Notes: a model not told the origin generated them from the sequence alone. Shown: positions 40,596-49,286, counted from the first letter of the stretch. The stretch: DNA of 64,000 nucleotides from an uncultured Oscillibacter sp. (GCA_910576865.1 CAJTKE010000014.1:7541-71540), one strand, 5' to 3'. Made by a program: numbers and translations.

Positions 40596-41630
40596 ATGAA
40601 ACAGTATTTTTCTTTTCAATGGCACATCACGGACGAGTGCGACCAGCGGTGCAAGCACTGCTACATCTTTTCGGAGGACGCCGGCAAAAAGCCGGACGCC
40701 ATGACCTGGAAGCAGATGCGGGACGTTGTGGACAACTGCCGCGACATGTGCGAGGTGTACGGCCGTCTGCCTTACGTCTACATCACTGGCGGCGACCCCA
40801 TCCTGCACCCGGACTTCTGGCGGCTGCTGGCCCTGCTGAAGGAGCGGGACATTCCCTTCACCATCCTGGGCAATCCCTTCCACCTGAACGACGAGGTGTG
40901 CCGGCGGCTGAAGTCTTACGGCTGTGAGAAGTACCAGCTCTCCCTGGACGGGATGCGGGAGACCCACGACTGGTTCCGCAAACCCGGCTCCTTTGACTGC
41001 ACCCTGGAGAAAATCGCCTGCATCAAACAGGCCGGTATCCGGAGCGTCATCATGACCACGGTCTCGGGAACGAACATCAGGGAGGTCCCCGACATCATCG
41101 ACACGGTGGTGCGGTACGGCGCGGACGTGTTCGCCTTCGCCCGGTACTGCCCCACCAGCGAGGAAAAGGACACCGGCATCACGCCGCAGGAGTACCGGGA
41201 CCTGCTGGCGGTCTGCGACGCGAAATTCAAGGCCTGTGAGGCGGCGGGCTGCAAGACCTGGTTCAACAAGAAGGACCACCTCTGGACCCTGTACGAGTAT
41301 GAGACCGGGGTCTTCAAAATCCCGGAGAACGCGGAGGAGGGCATGATCTACGGCGGCTGCAACTGCGGCAACTGCCACCTGACCATCCTGCCCACCGGCG
41401 ACCTGTACGCCTGCCGCCGGGTCCGGAACAGCAGGGTGGGGAATGTCTTCGAGGACCGGATCGCCGACGTGTGGGTCTGCGAGATGGAGGCCTACCGGGA
41501 CTATCAGAAATTCAAGAAATGCGCCAAATGCGAACTGCTGGCCTGGTGCCGGGGCTGCCCCGCCGTGGCCGGCGGAACCAGCGGGGATTTCTACGACGCC
41601 GACCCTCAGTGCTGGAAGGAGGTGGAGTGA
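40596..41630 (+). CDS. Radical SAM/SPASM peptide-modifying enzyme, ACGX system
   Basis: 344 residues. The radical SAM cluster motif CxxxCxxC is at Cys15/Cys19/Cys22 (DECDQRCKHCY), followed by the GGDP motif (TGGDPILHPDF) and a TIM-barrel core. The C-terminal SPASM region (about 255-344) holds many cysteines: GGCNCGNC, LYACRR, then CAKCELLAWCRGCP, enough for two auxiliary 4Fe-4S clusters. By family it abstracts hydrogen through a 5'-deoxyadenosyl radical and modifies the ACGX peptide. The Fe-S clusters need the reduced flavodoxin/ferredoxin that the downstream genes may supply. Its TGA overlaps the nitroreductase ATG (TGATG). Confidence 0.92.
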   Translation: MKQYFSFQWHITDECDQRCKHCYIFSEDAGKKPDAMTWKQMRDVVDNCRDMCEVYGRLPYVYITGGDPILHPDFWRLLALLKERDIPFTILGNPFHLNDEVCRRLKSYGCEKYQLSLDGMRETHDWFRKPGSFDCTLEKIACIKQAGIRSVIMTTVSGTNIREVPDIIDTVVRYGADVFAFARYCPTSEEKDTGITPQEYRDLLAVCDAKFKACEAAGCKTWFNKKDHLWTLYEYETGVFKIPENAEEGMIYGGCNCGNCHLTILPTGDLYACRRVRNSRVGNVFEDRIADVWVCEMEAYRDYQKFKKCAKCELLAWCRGCPAVAGGTSGDFYDADPQCWKEVE

Positions 41631-42211
41631 TGGAACTGCTGGAATTGATGAAGCGCCGCCGCTCCATCCGCAAGTATCAGGACCGGCAGATTTCCAGGGC
41701 CGACCTGGAGACGGTCATGGAGGCCGGGATCTACGCGCCCAATGCCGGGGGAGGCCAGCGGAGCATGATCGTGGGCGTCCACGACGCGGCCTTGGCCGGA
41801 AGGATCGGCAGGATGAATCTGGCCCGGTTCGACCGAAGCCGTCTGGCCGGCTCCTTCGTGTCCAGTGAACAGCCCAGCACCATAGACGACCCCACCATCA
41901 AAAACGGTTTTTATGGCGCGCCCTCGGTCTGCGTGGTCTTCGCCCGGAGGGATTTCCTCTACAGCGTCCCCGACGCCTTCTGCTGCGCGGAAAACATGGT
42001 GCTGATGGCGTCGGAGCTGGGCCTTGCCTCCTGCATTGTGGCCAGAGGTGAGGAGACCTTTGACAGCGAGGAGGGCGCGGCGATGCTCCGGAAATGGGGC
42101 GTTCCCGAAAACCACATCGCCCGCTGTTTCGTGCTGCTGGGATATGTGAAGGGTGCGTATCCCGGGGAAAAGCCCCGGAAGGCGGGCCGCAGTAAAATCG
42201 TGGAGGGATGA
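41630..42211 (+). CDS. Nitroreductase-family flavoenzyme
   Basis: 193 residues with the FMN-binding start MELLELMKRRRSIRKYQDRQ (R9-R14 phosphate-binding cluster), YAPNAGGGQRS, and the C-terminal GxP-type region (LLGYVKGAYPGEKP). AAGGAGGTGG lies before ATG 41630, which overlaps the radical SAM stop. Nitroreductase relatives in RiPP clusters can oxidise azolines or reduce side chains; others are plain NAD(P)H oxidoreductases. Here it is translationally coupled to the maturase, so a role in peptide tailoring or in electron supply is inferred. Confidence 0.88.
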   Translation: MELLELMKRRRSIRKYQDRQISRADLETVMEAGIYAPNAGGGQRSMIVGVHDAALAGRIGRMNLARFDRSRLAGSFVSSEQPSTIDDPTIKNGFYGAPSVCVVFARRDFLYSVPDAFCCAENMVLMASELGLASCIVARGEETFDSEEGAAMLRKWGVPENHIARCFVLLGYVKGAYPGEKPRKAGRSKIVEG

Positions 42212-42212
42212 C

Positions 42213-42830
42213 ATGGACGCGAAAACCTGTTTGCAGAAGCTGCAATATGTGGGGGTTCTGGCCTTCGCCACAGTGGACGAGCACGGCGCGCCGCAGATTC
42301 GCAACATCAGCGCCATCCACTACGAACAGGAGGCCCTGTACTTCTTCACGGCCAAGGGCAAGGACTTCTGCCGCCAGCTCCTCTCCGACGGGCGTGTGCA
42401 AATCCTGGGCTACACCAGGTACAAGGAGATGATCCGCCTGTCCGCCAGGGCGAAGCCCGTCAGCGAGGCGGACCAGCGGAAGTGGATTGACACGATATTC
42501 GCCGAACAGCCCTATCTCTCCAACGTGTACCCCGGCGACACCCGGAGGCTGGCGGGCATCGTGTTTGAGATCACGGACGGGGAGATCGAGTATTTCAATC
42601 TGGACGTCAACCCGATTTTCCGGGAGAGCTATCCCATCGGCGGCGGAGCCGTCACGGAAAAGGGCTGCCGGATTACGGACGCCTGTATCGGCTGCGGCGT
42701 CTGCCTGGAGCACTGCCCCCAGGGGTGCATTGAGGCGGGAACGCCCTATCGGATTCAGCAGGAGCACTGTCTCCACTGCGGCAACTGCCGCGCGGTCTGC
42801 CCGGCCCAGGCGGTGGAAAGGCGGGGATGA
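42213..42830 (+). CDS. Flavin split-barrel / two-[4Fe-4S] ferredoxin fusion
   Basis: 205 residues. Residues 1-140 resemble the pyridoxamine-5'-phosphate oxidase-like FMN split barrel (VGVLAFATVDEHGAPQIRNISAIHYE, ALYFFTAKGKDF). Residues 150-205 carry two perfect CxxCxxCxxxC motifs, at Cys158/161/164/168 and Cys186/189/192/196, a bacterial-type 2[4Fe-4S] ferredoxin. Such a protein can pass electrons from flavin to low-potential clusters. ATG at 42213, one base after the nitroreductase stop. It ends the cluster. A role in reducing the radical SAM enzyme is inferred from its place and domains. Confidence 0.88.
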   Translation: MDAKTCLQKLQYVGVLAFATVDEHGAPQIRNISAIHYEQEALYFFTAKGKDFCRQLLSDGRVQILGYTRYKEMIRLSARAKPVSEADQRKWIDTIFAEQPYLSNVYPGDTRRLAGIVFEITDGEIEYFNLDVNPIFRESYPIGGGAVTEKGCRITDACIGCGVCLEHCPQGCIEAGTPYRIQQEHCLHCGNCRAVCPAQAVERRG

Positions 42831-42927
42831 CAGGACCCGGACGGAACGGCGAATCCATGCTTCACCGGCCATCCCGTCGGAATGATCAAAACATCCTCAT
42901 AATCAAGGAAAATCAGGAGGCAAGCGC

Positions 42928-43734
42928 ATGACGCATGAAGAACAACGCCGCTGTCTGATCCGGGAGTTGCTGTCGGAGGATACGCGGTACCAAGGCATCG
43001 CGATCCCGGAGGATGCCCAGGGGCAGAGGGATTTACTCCGGGCGCTGATGAATGTGCGCCCGCCCATGCCGGCCGGAGAGGCCTTTCTGGCGGTACAGGA
43101 CGAATATCTGTCCAACCAGCGGGATATGGAGGGGGTGGTGGATGTCCGCTCCCTCCCATCCCTCCTCTGCGATGAGCGGTTGGTCTTGTGGCAGGGTGAT
43201 ATAACGACCTTGAATGCGGATGCCATTGTCAATGCGGCCAACAGCGGCATGAGGGGCTGTTTCCGCGCCCTCCATTCCTGCATTGACAACATCATTCACA
43301 GCAAGAGCGGTATCCAATTGCGGCTGTACTGTGATAAGCTGATGAACCAGCAGGGGCATGAAGAACCCGCCGGGCAGGCGAAGATCACCCCGGCTTTCAA
43401 CCTGCCAAGCCGATATGTTCTTCACACAGTCGGCCCGATCATTGAGGGACGCGTGACCCGGCGTGACCGGGACCTGTTGGCCTCCTGTTACCGCTCCTGT
43501 CTGGAACTGGCGGCGGAACATGGGCTGGAGAGTGTGGCGTTTTGCTGCATTTCCACCGGGGTGTTCCATTTTCCCGATCAGGAAGCCGCTGAAATCGCGG
43601 TCAAAACCGTGACCGGCTTCCTGCAAAGCCCATCCTCTATTCAAAAGGTGATCTTCAATGTTTTCAAAGATACGGACAGGCGGATATATCAAAGGCTTCT
43701 CGGCCCAAGCACGGCAGCTGAAGCGGCTCGTTGA
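42928..43734 (+). CDS. Zinc-dependent macrodomain ADP-ribosyl hydrolase
   Basis: 268 residues. A helical N-terminal part (1-80) precedes the macrodomain. LVLWQGDITTLNADAIVNAANSGMRGC is the ADP-ribose-binding block. GCFRALHSCIDNIIHSKSG has the Cys111/His116/Cys118 arrangement of the zinc macrodomains. CCISTGVFHFP is the second ADP-ribose loop. Members of this type remove ADP-ribose placed by the partner sirtuin. Ribosome-binding site TCAGGAGG. The gene overlaps the sirtuin gene by 77 nt. The 97-bp gap before it shows no clear promoter, so read-through from the RiPP operon is possible. Confidence 0.92.
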   Translation: MTHEEQRRCLIRELLSEDTRYQGIAIPEDAQGQRDLLRALMNVRPPMPAGEAFLAVQDEYLSNQRDMEGVVDVRSLPSLLCDERLVLWQGDITTLNADAIVNAANSGMRGCFRALHSCIDNIIHSKSGIQLRLYCDKLMNQQGHEEPAGQAKITPAFNLPSRYVLHTVGPIIEGRVTRRDRDLLASCYRSCLELAAEHGLESVAFCCISTGVFHFPDQEAAEIAVKTVTGFLQSPSSIQKVIFNVFKDTDRRIYQRLLGPSTAAEAAR

Positions 43735-44524
43735 AAAAGCTGACGCTGTGATGATCGGCGCGGGGGCGGGATTATCCACCTCGGCGGGCCTGACCTATTC
43801 CGGGGAACGGTTTACAAAGACTTTCGGGGATTTTCAGGCGAAATACGGCATCCAGGATATGTATTCCGGGGGCTTCCACCCCTTTGAAACGCTGGAGGAA
43901 TATTGGGCGTGGTGGAGCCGCCATATCATGGTGAACCGCTATGAGCGCGCCCCCGGGCCGGTCTACGACGCTCTGCTGAAGCTGGTGGAAGGTAAGGACC
44001 ACTTCGTGCTGACCACCAATGTGGATCACCAATTCCAGCTGGCGGGTTTTGATAAAAAGCGTCTGTTTTACACCCAGGGGGACTACGGCCTGTGGCAATG
44101 CACCCGGCCTTGCCACCAGGGGACTTACGACAACGAAACAGTTGTGCGCCGGATGTGGGCGGAGCAGCGGGACATGCGGGTGCCGTCAGAGTTAGTCCCC
44201 CACTGTCCACGGTGCGGCAGGCCCATGACGATGAATCTCCGCTCGGATGACACCTTTGTGCAGGACGAGGGCTGGTACGCCGCCGCCCGGCGGTATGAGG
44301 ATTTTGTGCGGAGGCATAAGGACTGCGCCATCCTCTACCTGGAGCTGGGAGTGGGGATGAATACACCCGGTATCATCAAGTACAACTTCTGGCGGCAAGT
44401 CCGTCAGAACCGGAAAGCGAAATACGTCTGTATCAACCAGGGACAGAGCTGCGCACCGCGCGAAATCGAGAAGCAAAGTCTTTGCATGGACGCAGACATT
44501 GGAGCCATTCTGTCCGAGCTGTAG
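43658..44524 (+). CDS. Class M sirtuin (SirTM), protein ADP-ribosyltransferase
   Basis: 288 residues. NAD-binding GAGAGLSTSAGL at 34-45, TTNVDHQF, and YTQGDYGLWQC where the usual catalytic HG is replaced by QGDYG, as described for macrodomain-linked sirtuins that ADP-ribosylate rather than deacylate. Zinc knuckle cysteines CTRPC and CPRC. ATG at 43658 has AAGGTGA five bases upstream, deep inside the macrodomain gene, a 77-nt overlap in a different frame. In staphylococci and streptococci SirTM acts on a lipoylated GcvH-like carrier; no such carrier or lipoate ligase gene is in this window. Confidence 0.92.
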   Translation: MFSKIRTGGYIKGFSAQARQLKRLVEKADAVMIGAGAGLSTSAGLTYSGERFTKTFGDFQAKYGIQDMYSGGFHPFETLEEYWAWWSRHIMVNRYERAPGPVYDALLKLVEGKDHFVLTTNVDHQFQLAGFDKKRLFYTQGDYGLWQCTRPCHQGTYDNETVVRRMWAEQRDMRVPSELVPHCPRCGRPMTMNLRSDDTFVQDEGWYAAARRYEDFVRRHKDCAILYLELGVGMNTPGIIKYNFWRQVRQNRKAKYVCINQGQSCAPREIEKQSLCMDADIGAILSEL

Positions 44525-44677
44525 CGATTCCCGGAATTCTTGAAGCCGAGGTTGTTTGTTCACCAAAATATGCGATATTCCAAAAGAAGACCCCTTTCTT
44601 TTTGAATTCTCCAAATCAGAGCCCCAAAAGGCTGATAATTCTATTGCTGCGAGAATTCGGCGGATTTTGTTTCGCCT

Positions 44678-44723
44678 GAAGAAACTTCTTCGCTTTTGAC
44701 AGCCTGTGTATTTCTTGTATAAT
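44678..44723 (+). promoter_or_regulatory. Promoter of the APC-permease / C-S lyase operon
   Basis: TTGACA (44696-44701), 16 bp, TATAAT (44718-44723). The inverted repeat GAAGAA-AC-TTCTTC (44678-44691) lies immediately upstream of the -35 and may bind a regulator, perhaps the XRE protein encoded at 47490-48197. The rest of 44525-44812 is AT-richer and shows no gene. Confidence 0.75.
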
Positions 44724-44812
44724 TGACCATAAAGAACTGAGCTGCGCAGCCTGGTTTCTGACAGCATGTATAAAACGCCCCTGCAATTAACAAGAAATAC
44801 AGGAGGTTTGCA

Positions 44813-46192
44813 ATGAGCAAAGAAACGGGAAAAAAGATTGGGCTGTGGAATATCGTGGGCCTGGGCGTCGGAGGAGCGGTGGGCTCCGGCATTTTCGTCA
44901 CGCTTGGCTCCGCAATCGCGAAAACCGGGCGCTCCATCCTGCCGATCACGGTTATCTGCGTGTTCTACATGCTCTTCGCTTACTGGTACAATCTGGCCAT
45001 GTCCGGTGTTTTTGTCGTGGAAGGCGGGGACTACAGCATGAAGGGCATGCTGCTTCCCCCGATCCTCACCGGCTACGGCGGATGGACCAATGTTATCTGG
45101 GCCTTTGGCTGCACCGGCTATGCCCTGGCCCTCACCAGTTATCTGGGAAGTCTCTGGCCCGTGCTGGCGGAGCACAGCACCCTCTCCAGCGCCGTTATCC
45201 TGACGCTGTTCTTCCTGCTGACCATCCGGGGCAACCGGATCGTCACCCTCTTCCAAAACGCCGCGACGGCACTTTTGGTCGTGGCGCTGGTGGTATTCAT
45301 TGTAGTGGGGTTCCCCCATGTGGACGCGGTGAACTTCTTCAGCGCCGGGCACGACGGCGGATTCTTCCACGGCGGCTTTGCCGGCATGATCAGCGCCATC
45401 GCCATCATGGGCTGGGCCTGCCAGGGAACTACCATGGGTCCCGTGGGCGTGGTCTCCATCACCAAAAATCCGAAACGTACGATTCCCATGGGCATCCTCG
45501 TCGGCTGCGTGGTGGTTTCCGTCGTGTATGGCCTGATGTCCTACGTGGCGGCGGGCGTGCTGCCCTACGACGAAATCGCCGGAGAGAATCTCAGCGTTAC
45601 GGCCAGCGCCATCATGTCCCAGGGGCTCTTCGCTTTCTTTGTCATCGGCGGCGGCGTCTGCGCCATCATCTCCTCCTTCTTCGCCGTGCTGGCTATGATC
45701 CGGGAGCCCCTGTCCCACATGGCGGACGACGGCTGGCTCCCCGCTCCCTTCCGCAGAAAGACGAAAGACGGCTATCCCTACTTCTGCTTCCTGCTGGTGT
45801 ACATCGTGGCCCTGGTCCCTATCCTCACCGGAATGAGCGTGGACAACGCCGTTACCATGCTGATGATTCCCACCATGCTCATCAACGCCTATTTAAACGT
45901 GGCCTGCGTGATGATTCCCAAGAAATACCCCGAACAGTTTGCCCAGCGGTCCATCAAGTGCCCCGTCTGGCTGTTTAACGCCGGCAGTGTCCTGGGTGGC
46001 TTCTGCGCCATCGTCATCGCCGTCACGCTGTTCAAGGACCTGACCGCCAAGGACGCCATCGTCGCCGCTTGCGTAGTCATCATCCCGCTGATTTTCTCCA
46101 TGATCGCCCTGAAGAATCGTTCCGTGAACGAACAGGTGCTGGAGGCGCGCAGGGAGGAAATTGTCCAGGCGGTTCTCAACGCCAAAGAATAA
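44813..46192 (+). CDS. APC-superfamily amino acid permease
   Basis: 459 residues, twelve predicted membrane segments. The first has the APC substrate-binding stretch GLGVGGAVGSGIF. ATG at 44813 after AGGAGG. Family: Na+- or H+-coupled uptake or exchange of amino acids. The MalY-type C-S lyase follows by 25 nt, which points to a sulfur amino acid (cystine, cystathionine, a cysteine conjugate) as cargo; this is inferred from the pairing. It is transcribed from a consensus promoter. Confidence 0.88.
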   Translation: MSKETGKKIGLWNIVGLGVGGAVGSGIFVTLGSAIAKTGRSILPITVICVFYMLFAYWYNLAMSGVFVVEGGDYSMKGMLLPPILTGYGGWTNVIWAFGCTGYALALTSYLGSLWPVLAEHSTLSSAVILTLFFLLTIRGNRIVTLFQNAATALLVVALVVFIVVGFPHVDAVNFFSAGHDGGFFHGGFAGMISAIAIMGWACQGTTMGPVGVVSITKNPKRTIPMGILVGCVVVSVVYGLMSYVAAGVLPYDEIAGENLSVTASAIMSQGLFAFFVIGGGVCAIISSFFAVLAMIREPLSHMADDGWLPAPFRRKTKDGYPYFCFLLVYIVALVPILTGMSVDNAVTMLMIPTMLINAYLNVACVMIPKKYPEQFAQRSIKCPVWLFNAGSVLGGFCAIVIAVTLFKDLTAKDAIVAACVVIIPLIFSMIALKNRSVNEQVLEARREEIVQAVLNAKE

Positions 46193-46217
46193 CGCCATAT
46201 CACAGGAGGAATGAACG

Positions 46218-47432
46218 ATGTATAACTTTGACGAGATCATCGACCGGAGAAATACCAACGCTCTGAACACGGACGGTTTCCGGGGCTATATTTTCCACGC
46301 CGGTCCGGAGAAGGTGTTCCCCTACAAAGACGAGGAGTTTGTCCGGATGTGGGTGGCGGACATGGAGTTCGGCGTGGCCCCGGAAATCCTGGACGAAATG
46401 CGCGCCCGCATCGACCGCCGCATCTTCGGCTACACCGGCGTCTATGACAGCGGCTATTACGATTCCTTCCGCAAGTGGTGCCTGGATCACTACGGCTGGG
46501 ACTTCCCCCAGGAGCAGCTCTGCTTCTCCCCGGGCATCATCCCCGCTCTGTACCAGCTGGTGGAGAGCCTCTGCGCCCCCGACGAGAAGGCCATCCTGCA
46601 CACGCCCGCCTACGGCTATTTCCTCCACGCCGCGGAATATTCCAAAATTGACGTCCTCCTCTCCCCGCTGAAGAAGGACGGGAAGGGCGAGTTTTCCCTG
46701 GACTTTGAGGACTTCGAACAACAGTGCGCCGATCCCAAGGCCAAGCTGGTCTTCTGGTGCAACCCTCAGAATCCCACCGGCCGCGTCTGGACGGAGGAGG
46801 AGCTGAAAAAGACCGCCGCCATCGTGGAGAAGTACAACCTGTGGATCATCTCTGATGAGATCCACTGCGATTTGCTCCGCCAGGGGAAGAAGCATACGCC
46901 CATGGCCAAGATCATGCCGGATTATCCGAAGCTCATCACCTGCATGGCTCCCACCAAGACCTTCAACATGGCGGGTCTGGCCTTCTCCAATATCATCATC
47001 CGCGACCCCGCCACCCGCGCCCTGTTCAAGGACCGGGACAAGCTCTTTGGCATGGTGAATCCCATGTCCCTCACCGCCGCCAAGGCCGCGTATGACAAAG
47101 GCGGCACTTGGCACGAGGAGCTCCGGACCTACCTGGATGGAAACTTCGCCTTTGTGAAGGAGTTCCTGACAAAAGAGCTTCCGGACGCCGTGATGAACAT
47201 TCCCGACGCCACATACCTGGCTTGGGTGGATATGTCCAAGTGCCTCCCGGACGTGGAGGACCTGCCGGGCTTTTTCGCCAATAACGCCGGGGTTTTGCTG
47301 GAAGGCGGCAACAGCCTGTTTGTCGGAAACGCAGCGGGCTACATCCGCCTGAATCTCGCCATGCCGCAGGCCATCATCAAGACGGGCCTGGAGCGGATGC
47401 GAGACGCTGTCAACGCCCACAACCGGACATAA
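46218..47432 (+). CDS. MalY/PatB-type PLP C-S lyase (aminotransferase fold)
   Basis: 404 residues, fold-type I PLP enzyme. ADMEFGVAPEI and the FGYTGVYDSGYYDSF stretch are typical of MalY/PatB. WCNPQNPTGRVWT binds PLP/phosphate, ISDEIHCDL holds the aspartate, and APTKTFNMAGLAFSN contains the Schiff-base lysine (Lys247). These enzymes cleave cystathionine or cysteine S-conjugates to pyruvate, ammonia and a thiol. Ribosome-binding site CAGGAGG. Operon partner of the APC permease. A perfect bidirectional terminator follows. Confidence 0.9.
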   Translation: MYNFDEIIDRRNTNALNTDGFRGYIFHAGPEKVFPYKDEEFVRMWVADMEFGVAPEILDEMRARIDRRIFGYTGVYDSGYYDSFRKWCLDHYGWDFPQEQLCFSPGIIPALYQLVESLCAPDEKAILHTPAYGYFLHAAEYSKIDVLLSPLKKDGKGEFSLDFEDFEQQCADPKAKLVFWCNPQNPTGRVWTEEELKKTAAIVEKYNLWIISDEIHCDLLRQGKKHTPMAKIMPDYPKLITCMAPTKTFNMAGLAFSNIIIRDPATRALFKDRDKLFGMVNPMSLTAAKAAYDKGGTWHEELRTYLDGNFAFVKEFLTKELPDAVMNIPDATYLAWVDMSKCLPDVEDLPGFFANNAGVLLEGGNSLFVGNAAGYIRLNLAMPQAIIKTGLERMRDAVNAHNRT

Positions 47433-47440
47433 GATATTTT

Positions 47441-47482
47441 GCATAAAAGGACTGCGGCTGAAAGGCCGCAGTCCTTTTATGC
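47441..47482. terminator. Bidirectional terminator between C-S lyase and XRE regulator
   Basis: An 18-bp perfect inverted repeat (47441-47458 and 47465-47482) around loop TGAAAG, with TTTTATGC on either strand. Confidence 0.9.
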
Positions 47483-47489
47483 GCCGCAT

Positions 47490-48197
47490 TCAAACGACGG
47501 AGAACATATTGTAATACTTCATGCGCCGGATATCCTCTTTTGAAATTTTCAAACGCCGGTTCAGCTCCGCATCCACCGCTAAAGGTTTTTTGGAAAAGAG
47601 GAATTTCACCGCCACCGGCATCAGGGGCCGGGAAGAAACACCGTTCCACAGTCCCCACTTGGTTTCCGCATCCAGGAAGGAGGCCAGTATCTGGATACTG
47701 GCTTTTTCCGTGGGGGTGTCCTGGTGGGTAAGCTCGATAATGGACAGGGCGTCAAAGTGTTCGATATAACCCCAGTAAATATTTTCAGCCCTCTGGTAAT
47801 GTTCGAGGTCCTTATAGTTCATGTACATGGCGATTTTATAGCGGTTCACGCCGATCTGGGAAAACACATCAAAGACCGACTTGCTCACGCAATGGTCCCG
47901 TCCGTCGTAATGGTAAGAATAGAAGCGGTTCAGCCCCTGGAAGAATGCCGGACGGATTTCCCGCTGCGGAACGGCGTCCATGGGCTCCTTGCTGTACAGA
48001 AGCTGCTCCACCCGGACATGAAGCGCGTCCGCCAGAGCGTAAAGCGTGTCGATATCCATGGAAATGGTTCCGCTTTCGTACTTGGAGACAGTGGCCCTGC
48101 TCTTATAAACCGCCGCGGACAGCTCCTGGAGGGTCATTTTTCGATTCTGACGAAAATAGCGGATTCGCTTTCCAATTTCTATACAGATATCAGACAT
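47490..48197 (-). CDS. XRE-family regulator with C-terminal sensor-like domain
   Basis: 235 residues. N-terminal Cro/CI helix-turn-helix (about 7-62: KRIRYFRQNRKMTLQELSAAVYKSRATVSKYESG). The remaining 170 residues are an unrecognised mixed domain, often seen in Firmicute XRE regulators next to transporters. ATG at 48197 (MSDICIE) with GAGGGAG upstream; a GTG two codons earlier is possible. Convergent with the permease-lyase operon and likely its regulator, by position only. Confidence 0.82.
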   Translation of the reverse strand: MSDICIEIGKRIRYFRQNRKMTLQELSAAVYKSRATVSKYESGTISMDIDTLYALADALHVRVEQLLYSKEPMDAVPQREIRPAFFQGLNRFYSYHYDGRDHCVSKSVFDVFSQIGVNRYKIAMYMNYKDLEHYQRAENIYWGYIEHFDALSIIELTHQDTPTEKASIQILASFLDAETKWGLWNGVSSRPLMPVAVKFLFSKKPLAVDAELNRRLKISKEDIRRMKYYNMFSVV

Positions 48198-48251
48198 AGA
48201 CACTCCCTCATTTCGGTTTCCTTGGCGCGTCGCGGAGTATACCTGTCAGGA

Positions 48252-49286
48252 ACGCGGATGGCGGAAGTCCTTTCGGAGCTTGCTGTCCACGAAGCTGATC
48301 CCTGGAAGCTACCTGCCCTATAAAACGTCCAGATCGAGGCCGTTCGGCTTTGCGACTGGATCTTGCTGCTGTAGTAACGGTCCGCCGAGTAGTTCGGCCG
48401 ATAGCGCGCCGTGTGGTGGCCTATCCAGACGGTCTGTATCTGTTCCCGGGGATCGTGGGTGTCCTTGACGTTTTGGATAAACGGCGCAAAGAGGGAGACC
48501 TTGTTGTTTCGGATCGGCCCGGCGCTGAAAGATGTGTTCAAACCGACCACACAGAGGCCCATGGCGCTGTATGCCCGGTACTCGTTCAGCCCCATGCGGT
48601 TCATACGGTTGATGTCCACATCCGGCAGTTCGCACAAAAATTCCTCGTAATAGGTGAATTTCACCATGGGCACGCCCTCCTTTTTGGACGGACGCCCCAC
48701 GCCGGTCGCCCGGGAGCCGTTCTCCGAGATCACTTCCAGCTCGTTCATAGAGGCGTAGTCGTGGTTTTCCGGAATAATGACGACGCGCTTTTTCCGCCCC
48801 GGGATGTGTAGTGGTTGGTGAGCCGTTTTCTGGTGCGAAGCACGTCCATCAATTCATGCTCACTGGCGGAGAGGTCCACCAGATGGAGGCGGATGCGCAG
48901 ATAGGCGCTCTTCGCGTCGGTGTGGATGCAGCTGTTCTCTATGATTTGCAAAATCCCGTCCGAGAAGGACTTCGCATAGGCAAAGCTCTTTTCCAGCTCG
49001 GGAAAAAGGAGCTCTTCCGGCGGCAGACTTTCCGTCTGGGCGAAAGACAGCTTCTTTTCCTGATTCAGCGTATACAGGCTGAACATCCATAAAAGCTGTG
49101 TCATCAGATTGAACTGGGCGAACCGCCTTTCAAAATAGCTGCCCAGAGCCTCAATCGCCGCGCCTTTTTCATCCTGCTCCATATTTCGCTTCCGGGTTCC
49201 CTTCAACTGCTGGAAGAGCTTCCGGAAAAGTTCCTTGCAGATGGTGAGAAGCTCTTGCGCCTCCGCCCTTCTCCGGAAAGAGTGTA
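48252..49286 (-). pseudogene. Decayed gene with at least two frameshifts
   Basis: The reverse strand holds continuous protein-like sequence broken over frames. Segment A (about 49286-48810) has no ATG at its start and runs from RRRAEAQELLTICKELFR through SFSDGILQIIENSCIHT, which weakly resembles a histidine-kinase ATPase N-box, to RKRLTNHY. A shift near 48808 moves to IPGRKKRVVIIPENHDYASM then NELEVISENGSR and on to NYSADRYYSSKIQ (about 48350). A third frame carries GISFVDSKLRKDFRHPRS then a stop (about 48252). Each piece has normal codon use, so this is recent decay or sequencing error. Family assignment is weak. Confidence 0.55.

Noticed and set aside
48318..48635. 105-codon minus-strand frame inside the decayed gene
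   Set aside because: Arg/Gly/Pro/His-rich shadow translation; the other frame carries the plausible protein sequence.
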